The position numbers and the translations under genes were made by a program. This document shows positions 24,766 through 34,278 of a DNA stretch of 64,000 nt, piece by piece. Position 1 is the stretch's first letter; every line of letters starts with the position of its first letter. Source of the stretch: an uncultured Ruminiclostridium sp. (GTDB lineage Bacteria > Bacillota > Clostridia > Oscillospirales > Ruminococcaceae); contig CANQXF010000002.1 of the NCBI GenBank assembly GCA_947627695.1, positions 62,001 through 126,000 on the forward strand. Reading direction: 5' to 3'. The notes beneath the pieces were generated by a model. That model ran no database searches. It was not told the DNA's origin and saw only the letters and a list, made by a program, of their open reading frames with translations.

Positions 24766-25288
24766 CCCCCAGAAAGATACGCACCGCCGCGGCGCTGAGT
24801 ATCCACCCGCAAACATCTCCCACCAGCGCCGCCGCCAGAGCGTAGCGTATTTTTTTCACCTTCGTTGCGGAAAAGTACACCGCTATGGTGTAAAACGTAG
24901 TTTCACTGCTCCCCAGCATGACGGAGGCAACTCTCCCCGCAAAGCTGTCTGCTCCCGTTTGGGTGAGAATGTTTTCGTAAAGCGCAACAGCTCCACTCCC
25001 CGAAAAGGGACGGAGTATCACCAGCGGAGTACATTCTGCGGGAAATCCGAAAAGCTCCGTGACAGGCTTCAGCCATTCTGTCAGCAATTCCACCCCGCCG
25101 CAGGCTCTGAACATTCCCACGCAGGTCACCAGAGCCATAAGTGAGGGGAAAATGTCCCTGACCGTCCCAAGCCCTTCCTCAACGCCCTTGAGAAATTCGC
25201 TGAAAACGTCCGTCTTTTTTGCCAGACCGAATATGAAAACAGCGGCAAATATCAAAGGGACCGCATAATCGCCTATATTGAAGTTCAA
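24761..25288 (-). CDS. spmB: Spore maturation protein B
   Basis: The 175-residue membrane protein matches SpmB, with a nucleoside-recognition (Gate) domain. The typical segments are MRPFSGSGA-like ILRPFSGSGAVALYEN and VMLGSSETTFYTIAVYF. In Bacillus and Clostridium, SpmA and SpmB act together in spore-core dehydration and heat resistance. The start overlaps the spmA stop by four bases, so the genes are coupled. Their presence suggests that the organism, or a recent ancestor, forms spores. Confidence 0.92.
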   Translation of the reverse strand: MNFNIGDYAVPLIFAAVFIFGLAKKTDVFSEFLKGVEEGLGTVRDIFPSLMALVTCVGMFRACGGVELLTEWLKPVTELFGFPAECTPLVILRPFSGSGAVALYENILTQTGADSFAGRVASVMLGSSETTFYTIAVYFSATKVKKIRYALAAALVGDVCGWILSAAAVRIFLGA

Positions 25289-25890
25289 AGCCCTGCACCC
25301 CTTCTGCGGGCGGCAGCCCCCATTATTTTAGCGGCAGTTACCGTCAGCGCCGCGTTTATCAATGATACCGCCCACACAGCTGGAAGTATCTCCATAGGCG
25401 CAGCCGAGCCGTGCTGGAGCCGCAAAGCCGCTACTGTAGTGGGAATAAGCTGAAGGCTTGCGGTATTAAGAACTACGAACAGTATCATATTGTCCGTCGC
25501 CCTTTCTCCTGACTTTTCCTCCTTTTCAAGTGCCCTCATCGCCGCCAGACCGAAAGGAGTTGAAGCGTTCCCCAAGCCCAGCAGGTTCGCCGTGATGTTC
25601 AGCACGATGAACTGCATAGCTTCTCCTTTAGGTGAAATCCCGTGAAAAAGCCGCCGCAAAACAGGGCTGAGCGCCTTTGCCGTCAGCTTTGTAAGCCCCG
25701 ATGTCTGCGCCACCCGCATTACCCCACTCCAAAGGCAGATTATCCCGCAAAGGGTTATGCACAGAGTTACCGCCTCGCCGCAGGCGGAAACTGCGGCGTT
25801 GCTCACTGCTGCCGCGTCGCCCCGTATAAATCCTATAATTACCGACAGAATGATAAGTCCACCGAAAACCCATTTCATCATAACGCTCAC
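25285..25890 (-). CDS. spmA: Spore maturation protein A
   Basis: The 201-residue membrane protein matches SpmA. It has the conserved ANLLGLGNASTPFGLAAM segment and five or so membrane helices, and it pairs with SpmB downstream. The GTG at 25890 is chosen because GAGGAG lies seven bases upstream; ATG codons a few residues later are too far from that site. No promoter with both boxes was found on this strand. Its neighbours do not belong to a sporulation operon, as is common for spmAB. Confidence 0.9.
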   Translation of the reverse strand: MSVMMKWVFGGLIILSVIIGFIRGDAAAVSNAAVSACGEAVTLCITLCGIICLWSGVMRVAQTSGLTKLTAKALSPVLRRLFHGISPKGEAMQFIVLNITANLLGLGNASTPFGLAAMRALEKEEKSGERATDNMILFVVLNTASLQLIPTTVAALRLQHGSAAPMEILPAVWAVSLINAALTVTAAKIMGAAARRRGAGL

Positions 25891-25943
25891 TTCCGTTCTC
25901 CTCAAAATTTATGCGGAAAAAGGCGGCTGTATGCCGAAAAACA

Positions 25944-25972
25944 TTGACTTTAAGGGCGGATTGTGATAAAAT
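25944..25972 (+). promoter_or_regulatory. Promoter of the reductase-galactosidase genes
   Basis: TTGACT (25944-25949) and TAAAAT (25967-25972) are separated by 17 bases, about 50 bases before the aldo/keto reductase ATG. Confidence 0.65.
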
Positions 25973-26023
25973 TAAAAATGGATTATTATGCATATTCCTA
26001 TAAAACGAAAGGAAGAAACCCCT

Positions 26024-27025
<1,002 letters not shown>

Positions 27026-27069
27026 ACACTGTTTTGCAAAAAATACAACAAACAAGGAGAAATAAAAAA

Positions 27070-28245
27070 ATGAGCACACCTCTTGCACAAAGACCGCCTA
27101 TGGGCTGGAACAGCTGGAACACTTTCGGATTTAACGTCAGCGAGGAGCTGATAAAGGGCATAGCCGACAAATTCATCGAGCTGGGACTTAAGGACGCAGG
27201 CTATGAATACATAGTTATAGACGACTGCTGGAGCGAAAGAGAACGCGATGAAAACGGCAGGATAGTCCCCGACAAAAACAAATTCCCCAACGGAATAAAA
27301 GCCGTCGCAGACTATGTTCACTCAAAAGGACTGAAGTTCGGTATCTATTCCTGTGCAGGAACTCATACCTGCGCAGGCTTCCCGGGCAGCTTTGACCACG
27401 AATTTGTTGACGCCGCCACCTTTGCGGAGTGGGGAGTAGATTATCTGAAATACGATTACTGCTATCGTCCTATCCATTCGGTAGGCGAAAATCTTTACAA
27501 GCGTATGGGAATGGCTCTGCGCAACTGCGGACGCGACATAGTCCTTTCCGCCTGCAACTGGGGCAACGACGACGTATGGCGCTGGATAAGAGAGAGTGGC
27601 GCGCAGCTTTACCGTTCCACAGGCGACATTCAGGACAACTGGCAGTCGATAAAGCACATCGTCCTCAGCCAGCTTGACCGTGAGTGCTATGGCGGCACCT
27701 ACTGCTGGAACGATATGGATATGCTGGTAGTGGGAATGCACGGCAAGGGCGACAACGCCGAGGTTTTAGGCGGAGCTGGCAAGCTGGCAGGCTGCACCGA
27801 CACCGAGTACAAGACCCACTTTGCTCTCTGGGCAATTATGAACAGCGCGCTTATGATAGGCTGTGACGTCAGGAACGCCAGCGAGGAAGCGCTGAATATA
27901 CTGAAAAACAAAGATATAATCGCAATAAATCAGGACGCCGAGGGCAGAGGACCCTACTGCATAAGGCAGTGGAACAATCCCGACAACGTTTTCGCCCTTA
28001 TCAGACCCCTTTTCGGCGGCGATTACGCTATCGGAATGTTTAATCTCAGCGATAACCCCTCCGAGATGTCCCTCCAGTTCTTTGATATAGGACTTCCCGT
28101 TGCCAGCGGCTTCGGACTGCAATTCTACAACTGCCATACAGGCAAGGACGAGGGCATATTCACCGAGCGCCGTTCAGTGAGAGTTGAGCCTCACGACTGC
28201 TATATGTACCGCTGCAAGCTGGTAAAACTTAATAAAGAAAGCTGA
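27070..28245 (+). CDS. GH27 alpha-galactosidase
   Basis: The 391-residue protein has the GH27 start RPPMGWNSWNTFG. The nucleophile Asp lies in DYLKYDYC near residue 134, and the acid/base Asp in STGDIQD near 185. A small C-terminal beta domain covers the last 80 residues. No signal peptide is seen, so it acts in the cytoplasm on imported alpha-galactosides such as melibiose or galactomannan fragments. AAGGAG precedes the ATG at 27070. It complements the extracellular cellulases and CE2 esterase elsewhere in the window. A small zinc-binding protein gene follows after six bases. Confidence 0.94.
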   Translation: MSTPLAQRPPMGWNSWNTFGFNVSEELIKGIADKFIELGLKDAGYEYIVIDDCWSERERDENGRIVPDKNKFPNGIKAVADYVHSKGLKFGIYSCAGTHTCAGFPGSFDHEFVDAATFAEWGVDYLKYDYCYRPIHSVGENLYKRMGMALRNCGRDIVLSACNWGNDDVWRWIRESGAQLYRSTGDIQDNWQSIKHIVLSQLDRECYGGTYCWNDMDMLVVGMHGKGDNAEVLGGAGKLAGCTDTEYKTHFALWAIMNSALMIGCDVRNASEEALNILKNKDIIAINQDAEGRGPYCIRQWNNPDNVFALIRPLFGGDYAIGMFNLSDNPSEMSLQFFDIGLPVASGFGLQFYNCHTGKDEGIFTERRSVRVEPHDCYMYRCKLVKLNKES

Positions 28246-28250
28246 TAAAA

Positions 28251-28445
28251 ATGCAGTGCAAAAAATGCGGCAAGCCCGAGCTTTCAGGCGACGAGCTTGC
28301 CATATACCGAAAGCTGGTGAACAGGGGAGCCACCGAGTTTCTCTGTATCGACTGCCTTGCGGAATTTTTCAAGTGCGACCGCGCGGACATTGAGGAGCGC
28401 ATAAGATACTACCGTGAAAGCGGCACCTGCACTCTTTTCGTGTGA
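28251..28445 (+). CDS. Small double-CxxC zinc-binding protein
   Basis: The 64-residue protein has CKKC near the start and CIDC in the middle, with a helical segment after each, which is enough for one zinc site. It has no membrane helix. The family is not one I can name. It lies between the GH27 gene and the array of membrane zinc-ribbon proteins, and may be the soluble first member of that array. No strong ribosome site is seen; translation may depend on coupling to the GH27 stop. Confidence 0.7.
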   Translation: MQCKKCGKPELSGDELAIYRKLVNRGATEFLCIDCLAEFFKCDRADIEERIRYYRESGTCTLFV

Positions 28446-28454
28446 GAATTGCCT

Positions 28455-29285
28455 ATGGACAAAAACGTATTCTCTTTCAAGCAATTGTTTTTGATAGTCT
28501 TCACCTTCACTCTTACCATAGCGACTTTAGTGATGAAGCTGGTGGGCAAAACGGTGCTGATAGACTATTATCTCTATCTCCTGTTCCTCCACGTTTATCA
28601 CATAGCGCTGTGCTATATTATAAACAACCGCCTGAACGACGTGATAAACAAGCTGGACGCTGACGCCCTCACAGGCGTGCGTCGCTTTCTCGGTCATATG
28701 GAAATGCTGACGGCGCTTATCGTCGTGAACGTAGTTACCGAGGGGATAGTTCAGCTTCCGATAGCCTTGTACCGAATAGGCGAGGACCCCGCCCACGGGC
28801 TTTCAATGATATTGTTTATCCCCTGGCTTTTGGAATCCTTTATCGGAAACGTGACCTATGCGGGTGAAATGTATTACGCTTGGTATCTGCCCTACTGCAT
28901 AGCTATGCTTTTCATCAGTATGCACATTATCGGAAAATATCATAAAGCGCGCAAGATAATCGCCGCTATGGAGCTTGACGAGCTTATCAGCAAAAACGCC
29001 CCTTGGCGCAAAGAGATAAGGGAAAAGGAGCGTCTGCTTGCAGAAACAGGTCTTTCCGACACGGAAAAAAGCGCAGTCGACCCCGCCCTGCTTGCCAAGA
29101 TACCCCAAGAGGAGCTTGTCCCCGACGAAGAAGAGCTTCAATACATTTTACAGCAAAGAAAGCGCCCCGATGACCCCAATGAAATAGAGCAGAACTGGAC
29201 CTGTCAGATGTGCGGCTCGGATAATCCCGCCAAAGCGGAGGAATGTGTTTTCTGCGGTGCAAAACGGGAGAAGGGGGAGAGTTAA
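28455..29285 (+). CDS. Membrane zinc-ribbon protein, array member 1
   Basis: The 276-residue protein has four membrane helices within the first 160 residues. A cytoplasmic part follows with the motif LLAKIPQEELVPDEEELQ near 215-232. It ends in a double-CxxC zinc ribbon (CQMCGSDNPAKAEECVFCG). The same KIPxDELVP motif and a similar ribbon recur in the next genes, so these are tandem paralogues. The ATG at 28455 is preferred to the TTG six bases earlier. The function is unknown; the plan, membrane part plus motif plus cytoplasmic ribbon, suggests assembly of a membrane complex. No enzyme motif is seen. Confidence 0.78.
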   Translation: MDKNVFSFKQLFLIVFTFTLTIATLVMKLVGKTVLIDYYLYLLFLHVYHIALCYIINNRLNDVINKLDADALTGVRRFLGHMEMLTALIVVNVVTEGIVQLPIALYRIGEDPAHGLSMILFIPWLLESFIGNVTYAGEMYYAWYLPYCIAMLFISMHIIGKYHKARKIIAAMELDELISKNAPWRKEIREKERLLAETGLSDTEKSAVDPALLAKIPQEELVPDEEELQYILQQRKRPDDPNEIEQNWTCQMCGSDNPAKAEECVFCGAKREKGES

Positions 29286-29290
29286 AGCTT

Positions 29291-30019
29291 ATGTTCAGCA
29301 TTAAAAGTTTTATTCCTATATTACTCTCTGTTCTCCTTTGTATCGTTATGAATAACGCCGTCTATCTGCTGGGCGTTATGGCGTGCCTTGTTGAGGTGCC
29401 GTTCATAATAATGGCGATAGAGGGCTGCAAAAAATATAAAAAGCACGCAGGGAGCGTTTCTTATATAAAAAACGTAATATCCTGCTACGAAGTGGCGGGA
29501 ACGTGTTTTGCGATATCGGCTGTGGCAGCCGTATTCTCCCTTATATGGTTTATCTTTCAGATGTTTTCAGACTTCCTCGGCATTTTTATCGACCCCAACT
29601 TCTGGTACGTTTTGCTGACGGTGGGAAACGTTTATCTGTTCATTAAAACGGGAGATTATATCCAGCATATGAAACGGGAAAAGACTGAGCTGGAACACCC
29701 TGCCATTTCCAAATCGGACGAATTTTTCTCCGAAATAGTCGGACAAAAGGAAGTGTCAGTTGACGACGACGAGATAGGCAGAGCCGCTGTCAGCGAAAAG
29801 CTGCTTTCAAAAATCCCCCGGGACGAGCTTGTCCCCGACCTTCAGGAGGTAAGAGAGCTTTTGCAGAAAAGCGTCGGTCCCCTTGAAACACCTGAAAAAG
29901 AGAAAGAAAAAGAAATATGGATATGTCCCATATGTGGTACAGAAAATAACGCAGCCGAGAGCGACTGCTCCGTTTGCGGCACAGAAAGAGAACAGGGAAA
30001 GGAAAGACGAAATGTTTAA
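29291..30019 (+). CDS. Membrane zinc-ribbon protein, array member 2
   Basis: The 242-residue protein has four membrane helices (to about 130). The cytoplasmic segment contains HPAISKSDEFFSEI and LLSKIPRDELVPDLQEV, and a terminal ribbon has CPICGTENNAAESDCSVCG. It closely parallels the interrupted gene at 30012, whose HISNSDEYFSAI matches its first motif. GGGAGAG precedes the ATG at 29291. The stop overlaps the next start by eight bases, so member 3 was translated by coupling. Confidence 0.78.
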   Translation: MFSIKSFIPILLSVLLCIVMNNAVYLLGVMACLVEVPFIIMAIEGCKKYKKHAGSVSYIKNVISCYEVAGTCFAISAVAAVFSLIWFIFQMFSDFLGIFIDPNFWYVLLTVGNVYLFIKTGDYIQHMKREKTELEHPAISKSDEFFSEIVGQKEVSVDDDEIGRAAVSEKLLSKIPRDELVPDLQEVRELLQKSVGPLETPEKEKEKEIWICPICGTENNAAESDCSVCGTEREQGKERRNV

Positions 30020-30767
30020 ACTGCGAAATCTTATTGCAGCGGTCGTCACAATAGTGTTCTGTTTTATGGCAGACCCAAGCGGAGGACCTCCGGGCAGCCT
30101 TGCTACCACAATGGGGTATCTGATGTTCGTGTATATAATGATATTTGTCGGTCTTACGGTGTACAGAGCAAGGCACTTTGACGAGCATATCACAGACAGC
30201 GACTATTTAAAAAGGACTGAAAAATATCATGAGGCGGCGGGCTCGGGACTTATAATAATGGCGATATTAGCCTTGAATGGGCTTATATGGCTGTTCCCGC
30301 TGGTAATGTTCCTCAACCTGCCCGCAGTCGTTATGAACGCGCGCTTCTGGTAGGCAATTCTCACCATAGCCGCTTTATTTATTTTTATAAGATCAAGCGA
30401 CGTCGTTCACGAGATGAAAAAGAAAAAAGCGCTGTATGAAAATCCCCACATTTCAAATTCTGACGAATATTTCTCAGCCATAGCCGCCGACAAGGATATT
30501 TCCTACCAGGACAGCGCCGAGATAGGAAAGATAAAGGCAAGCGGCGAGCTGCTTTCTCAGATAACGGACGACGAGCTTGTCCCGCAGGCTAACTCCGACG
30601 AGCCGAAGCAGGACGATACCCTATTTGTCAGCAATATAAGCGAGGCAGACGAAGAAAAGCCTGCCGAGCCTCAGCAGGAGGAAAAGACCGTGCATTGCAA
30701 AGTATGCGGCTCCGAAAATCCCGACACGTTCAGCGAATGTGTTTTTTGCGGAGCAGCGTTGAAATAA
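30012..30767 (+). pseudogene. Membrane zinc-ribbon protein, array member 3, with in-frame amber stop
   Basis: The frame from 30012 is open to TAG at 30351-30353 and then continues in the same phase without another stop to 30767. The joined product is 251 positions long and mirrors member 2. RFW-TAG-AILTIAALFIF aligns with NFWYVLLTVGNVYLFI, so the stop replaces a Tyr and falls at the last membrane helix. The C-terminal half retains HISNSDEYFSAI, LLSQITDDELVPQ and the ribbon CKVCGSENPDTFSECVFCG. One base change would restore it. It is a recent pseudogene, a sequencing error or an amber-suppressed gene. Confidence 0.8.
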
Positions 30768-30798
30768 AAGAAAAAGCGTTAAGCTGAAAGGAATTACT

Positions 30799-31902
30799 AT
30801 GTTCTCATTCAAAGAAACAGCCCTTCTGATAGGGTCGCTGGCGTTAGTCATCATCTATTCCACAATAAGACTTATCTGGGGCGACGAGATAAATACCCTG
30901 CCGCTGTGTTTGTTTATCCTGCTTGTGATAATAGCGTTTGCGGTATTTGCCTTTGCGCTCCTCAACAGGTCGAAAAAACTGCTCAAGACCCATAAGCGGG
31001 AGGTGTTTGAAAACGCCGCCAAGACTATGAGCATTATGGAAACGCTGTTCACAGTCATTATAGTAAATCTTCTTTTCTGCATAATCGATTTGATAAAGGG
31101 CATAGCGTTCCCGTCGGAAAGCCTTGACTTTATGCTGAAAATGACCCTGTTCCTGCCCTGGCTGTCTGAGGTGATGAAAGGGAACAATGTCGCTTTTTCC
31201 TACTCCTTTACATGGCAGATAGTGCTGACGCTTTTTTCAATGCTGCTTATGACTGCGACCTCCGCAAAATATTTCAAGGCGAGAAAGATATACAACGCCC
31301 TCGTTTCCGTCCCCGAAAAGCCTCAGCAGGAAAAGGTTTTTGCAGAGGCTGAACAGCAAAACGGCATAGTCCTTGTTTCTGATGAATTTAAAGAGACCGA
31401 GGAACAGCTTATCGCCGAGATACCCCACGAGGAGATGATACCCAACGAAGCGTATTTCAAGCGCCGTATGAGAGAGGTGTCCGACACGATACAGGTGCCT
31501 GAAATAAAAGCAAAGACCTGCCCCGTCTGCGGCTCAGAAAACGATGGCTATAAAACGGTTTGCGAATTTTGCGGAGCAAAGCTTGACGAGCTGGACGGCG
31601 ACCTTTTGTATACCGCCGAGGAGGAAAAGGAGCAGGCTCCCGCCCCCGTCAGGGAAAAGGCGGACGACGGCATTTCCTTCTCACACCTTATGGTGGACGA
31701 CAGCGAGGAGCAGACCGAAGAAACGCCTGCTCCCGCCGAAGAGGAAGACGTTTCAATTGAAAGCCTGATGATATCCGACGAGGAAAAAACGGAAGAAGCT
31801 CCGCAGGAGGAAGCTCAGCCCGAACAGCCGCAAACCCCCGATACATACGACGACGTTTCAATAGACGAGTTTATTGCTGACAACAACGAAAAAGAAAATT
31901 AA
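30799..31902 (+). CDS. Membrane zinc-ribbon protein, array member 4, with acidic tail
   Basis: The 367-residue protein has four membrane helices in the first 150 residues. The family motif appears as LIAEIPHEEMIPNEAYF near 208-224. A zinc ribbon (CPVCGSENDGYKTVCEFCG) lies near 242-260, and a long Glu/Asp/Pro-rich tail of about 100 residues follows. That tail repeats a short unit, FSHLMVDDSEE, VSIESLMISDEE and VSIDEFIADNNE. The tail is unique in the array and may recruit partners. AAAGGAATTACT precedes the ATG. It lies 31 bases after member 3 and 10 bases before member 5. Confidence 0.78.
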   Translation: MFSFKETALLIGSLALVIIYSTIRLIWGDEINTLPLCLFILLVIIAFAVFAFALLNRSKKLLKTHKREVFENAAKTMSIMETLFTVIIVNLLFCIIDLIKGIAFPSESLDFMLKMTLFLPWLSEVMKGNNVAFSYSFTWQIVLTLFSMLLMTATSAKYFKARKIYNALVSVPEKPQQEKVFAEAEQQNGIVLVSDEFKETEEQLIAEIPHEEMIPNEAYFKRRMREVSDTIQVPEIKAKTCPVCGSENDGYKTVCEFCGAKLDELDGDLLYTAEEEKEQAPAPVREKADDGISFSHLMVDDSEEQTEETPAPAEEEDVSIESLMISDEEKTEEAPQEEAQPEQPQTPDTYDDVSIDEFIADNNEKEN

Positions 31903-31912
31903 AGAGGTAATT

Positions 31913-32461
31913 ATGAGTATTTTTAACGACGGCTTTTCTATCCTGACGTTTTTTTCGCTGATATTCTGCCTTATCATTGTGGGAGCAGCGGCGGCGGTAT
32001 TTGTGAATTTCCGTTCCCGCACCGAACGCTTTCTTGACCAGCCAAGTCAGCAGAATTATTCGACCGCAAAGGACCTTTACGTCATCTCTATCGTCTGCAT
32101 TGTACTGCTTTCGATTTACCTACTGAATAACGCTCTCGGCGTGCTTTTTGACTTTTTCCGCCTGCTGATGGGAGCAGATGAAATGGTCGAAAAATCCGAG
32201 CTGTTTATAAGCGTGGCAAAATGCGCCGCCTCCGTGACCTTACTTGTGATAGGAGCAAAGTCGGTAACGTCATTTTCCGAAGCAAAGGCGCTTTATTTCA
32301 GGCTTTACCCGCCGCTGATACCGAAAGGTCAGCCTGCGGACAGCTCCGAAAAGATCTACACCACCGCCGCCGTTTACGATGAAAAGATATGCCCAACCTG
32401 CGGCAAGGCAAACGACGGCAGAAGCAACTTCTGCGTTTCCTGCGGCACGGAGCTGAAATAA
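31913..32461 (+). CDS. Membrane zinc-ribbon protein, array member 5
   Basis: The 182-residue protein has three membrane helices (about 8-32, 56-80 and 98-122). It ends in the double-CxxC ribbon CPTCGKANDGRSNFCVSCG. It lacks the KIPxDELVP motif found in members 1-4. AAAGAGGTAATT precedes the ATG at 31913. A strong bidirectional-type terminator follows, so it is the last gene of the array. The function is unknown. Confidence 0.75.
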   Translation: MSIFNDGFSILTFFSLIFCLIIVGAAAAVFVNFRSRTERFLDQPSQQNYSTAKDLYVISIVCIVLLSIYLLNNALGVLFDFFRLLMGADEMVEKSELFISVAKCAASVTLLVIGAKSVTSFSEAKALYFRLYPPLIPKGQPADSSEKIYTTAAVYDEKICPTCGKANDGRSNFCVSCGTELK

Positions 32462-32484
32462 ATACCCTACAACGATCCCCAACG

Positions 32485-32516
32485 AAAAAACCGTTCACCA
32501 AAGTGAACGGTTTTTT
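32485..32516. terminator. Terminator of the zinc-ribbon array
   Basis: AAAAAACCGTTCAC (32485-32498) pairs perfectly with GTGAACGGTTTTTT (32503-32516) across a four-base loop. Confidence 0.93.
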
Positions 32517-32618
32517 ATTTTCCGTACAACTATCGCATTAACGTTTTGAGAATACACTGATAGTGGGCAAAAAGAATTTGCGTTATGCCCGAAAAATCAG
32601 AAAAGGAAAGGATAAGCG

Positions 32619-33560
32619 ATGAATTTACTTAAACGGCGGCTCTCATGCGTTGTGATGGCAATAATAGTCCTGCTCACAGCGTCCTGCGTTCCCGCCGAAA
32701 ATAAAAAGGAGGATAAGCTGAACGTGACGGTCACCACCACTATGCTTTACGATCTTGCAAGGCAGATAGGCGGGAAGTACGTCAACGTTCAGGGACTTAT
32801 GGGAAGCGGAGTTGACCCGCACCAGTACCGCGCCTCGGCGGGGGATATTGTGAAAATGCAGAGAGCTGACGTAGTCGTTTACAACGGACTTCACCTTGAG
32901 GGGAAAATGGGCGACGTTTTCGCCTCCCTTGAGGATTACGGCAAAACGGTAATATGCGCCGCCGACGGCATAGAGGAATCAATGCTGATAAAGCACGACG
33001 GCGTTTACGACCCGCACATATGGTTCGACGTTTCTTTGTGGAAGCTGGCGGCAAAAGAAGTGGCAAACGGCCTTTCCAAAGCCGACCCCCACAACGCCGC
33101 CCATTATGCGGAAAATTTTGAACTGTACGATAAACAGCTCACCGAGCTTGACAAGTACATCAGGAAAAGAGCAGAGGAGCTTGATGAAAACCAGCGTGTG
33201 CTCATCACTGCTCACGATGCGTTCAGCTATTTCGGCAAGGCTTACGGCTTTAAGGTAATGGGCATACAGGGCGTCAGCACCGCCGCCGAGGCGGGAACGG
33301 CGGACGTTATCGCCCTGGCTCAGTTCATAGCCGACAACAGGATAAAGGCTGTCTTTGTTGAAACCAGCCTGCCTGTAAAGGCAATAGAAGCGCTGTGCGA
33401 GGCGGTAAGGGCAAGGGGCTTTGAAACCTCCCTTGGCGGCAGCCTTTACAGCGACTCTCTCGGAGACGAGACCGACGGAACTAACACCTATATCGGAGCG
33501 TTCCGACACAATACGGACACTGTAATAGACGGACTTAAAGGAGATGATGAAATTGAATGA
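32619..33560 (+). CDS. Mn/Zn ABC importer, substrate-binding lipoprotein
   Basis: The 313-residue protein is a cluster A-I metal-binding lipoprotein (ZnuA/TroA/MntA family). It has a lipobox LTASC near residue 27. Likely metal ligands are His in DPHQY, His in DPHIWFD and the TAHDAFSYFGKAYG segment, with a late Asp/Glu. There is no His-rich loop of the kind seen in many Zn-specific ZnuA proteins, so Mn is slightly favoured. GGAAAGGATAAGCG precedes the ATG. It opens a four-gene importer operon whose members all overlap. Confidence 0.93.
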   Translation: MNLLKRRLSCVVMAIIVLLTASCVPAENKKEDKLNVTVTTTMLYDLARQIGGKYVNVQGLMGSGVDPHQYRASAGDIVKMQRADVVVYNGLHLEGKMGDVFASLEDYGKTVICAADGIEESMLIKHDGVYDPHIWFDVSLWKLAAKEVANGLSKADPHNAAHYAENFELYDKQLTELDKYIRKRAEELDENQRVLITAHDAFSYFGKAYGFKVMGIQGVSTAAEAGTADVIALAQFIADNRIKAVFVETSLPVKAIEALCEAVRARGFETSLGGSLYSDSLGDETDGTNTYIGAFRHNTDTVIDGLKGDDEIE

Positions 33561-34278
33561 GGAATATGCGGTGAACGTGAGGGGACTGACCGTTGCTTAC
33601 GACTCAAGGGCGGTGCTGTCCGACGTTGATATAGATATAAAAAGAGGAAAAATAACCGCCATAATGGGTCCCAACGGGGCGGGAAAAACCACTCTTTTAA
33701 AGGCAATGCTTAAACTCATACCAAAGTCCTGCGGCTCGGTAATCTGGAACGAGGTGGACGGCAGACCGCCCGTCATAGGTTACGTTCCCCAGAGCGAAAG
33801 CGTGGACTGGGACTTTCCCGCTACCGTATGGGACGTGGTGACTATGGGCTGTTATAAAAGGCTGGGCTGGATAAAACGCCCGAAAAAAGAGGACAGGGAG
33901 CTGAGCCTTCAGATGCTGAAAAAAATGGGAATGGAAAAATGCGCCGACAGGCAGATAAACTGTCTTTCAGGCGGACAGCAGCAGCGCGCCTTCATCGCCA
34001 GAGCGCTTGTTCAGCAGGCGGATATTTACTTTATGGATGAACCCTTCAAGGGCGTGGACGTCGCCACGGAAAAAACGATAGTGGAGCTTTTCAGAGAGCT
34101 GAAAAAAGAGGGGAAAACGGTAGTCGCCGTACATCACGACCTTTCCACCGCCGCAGATTATTTTGACGAGGCTGTGCTGATAAACCGCAGAGTGATAATG
34201 CAGGGAAACGTCAAATCGGCGCTGACTCAGGAGAACCTGTCCCTTACATACCGAGGAACGACAGGAGGAGAGCCGTGA
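33544..34278 (+). CDS. Mn/Zn ABC importer ATPase
   Basis: The 244-residue ATPase has Walker A GPNGAGKTT (about 42-50), signature LSGGQQQRAFIARAL (about 141-155), Walker B IYFMDEPFKGVD and switch His in VAVHHDLS. GYVPQSESVDWDFPATV is characteristic of the MntA/ZnuC group. Two adjacent ATG codons lie at 33544 and 33547; AAAGGAG sits immediately before them. The start overlaps the binding-protein gene by 17 bases and the stop overlaps the next start by four, which indicates strong coupling. Confidence 0.93.
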   Translation: MMKLNEEYAVNVRGLTVAYDSRAVLSDVDIDIKRGKITAIMGPNGAGKTTLLKAMLKLIPKSCGSVIWNEVDGRPPVIGYVPQSESVDWDFPATVWDVVTMGCYKRLGWIKRPKKEDRELSLQMLKKMGMEKCADRQINCLSGGQQQRAFIARALVQQADIYFMDEPFKGVDVATEKTIVELFRELKKEGKTVVAVHHDLSTAADYFDEAVLINRRVIMQGNVKSALTQENLSLTYRGTTGGEP

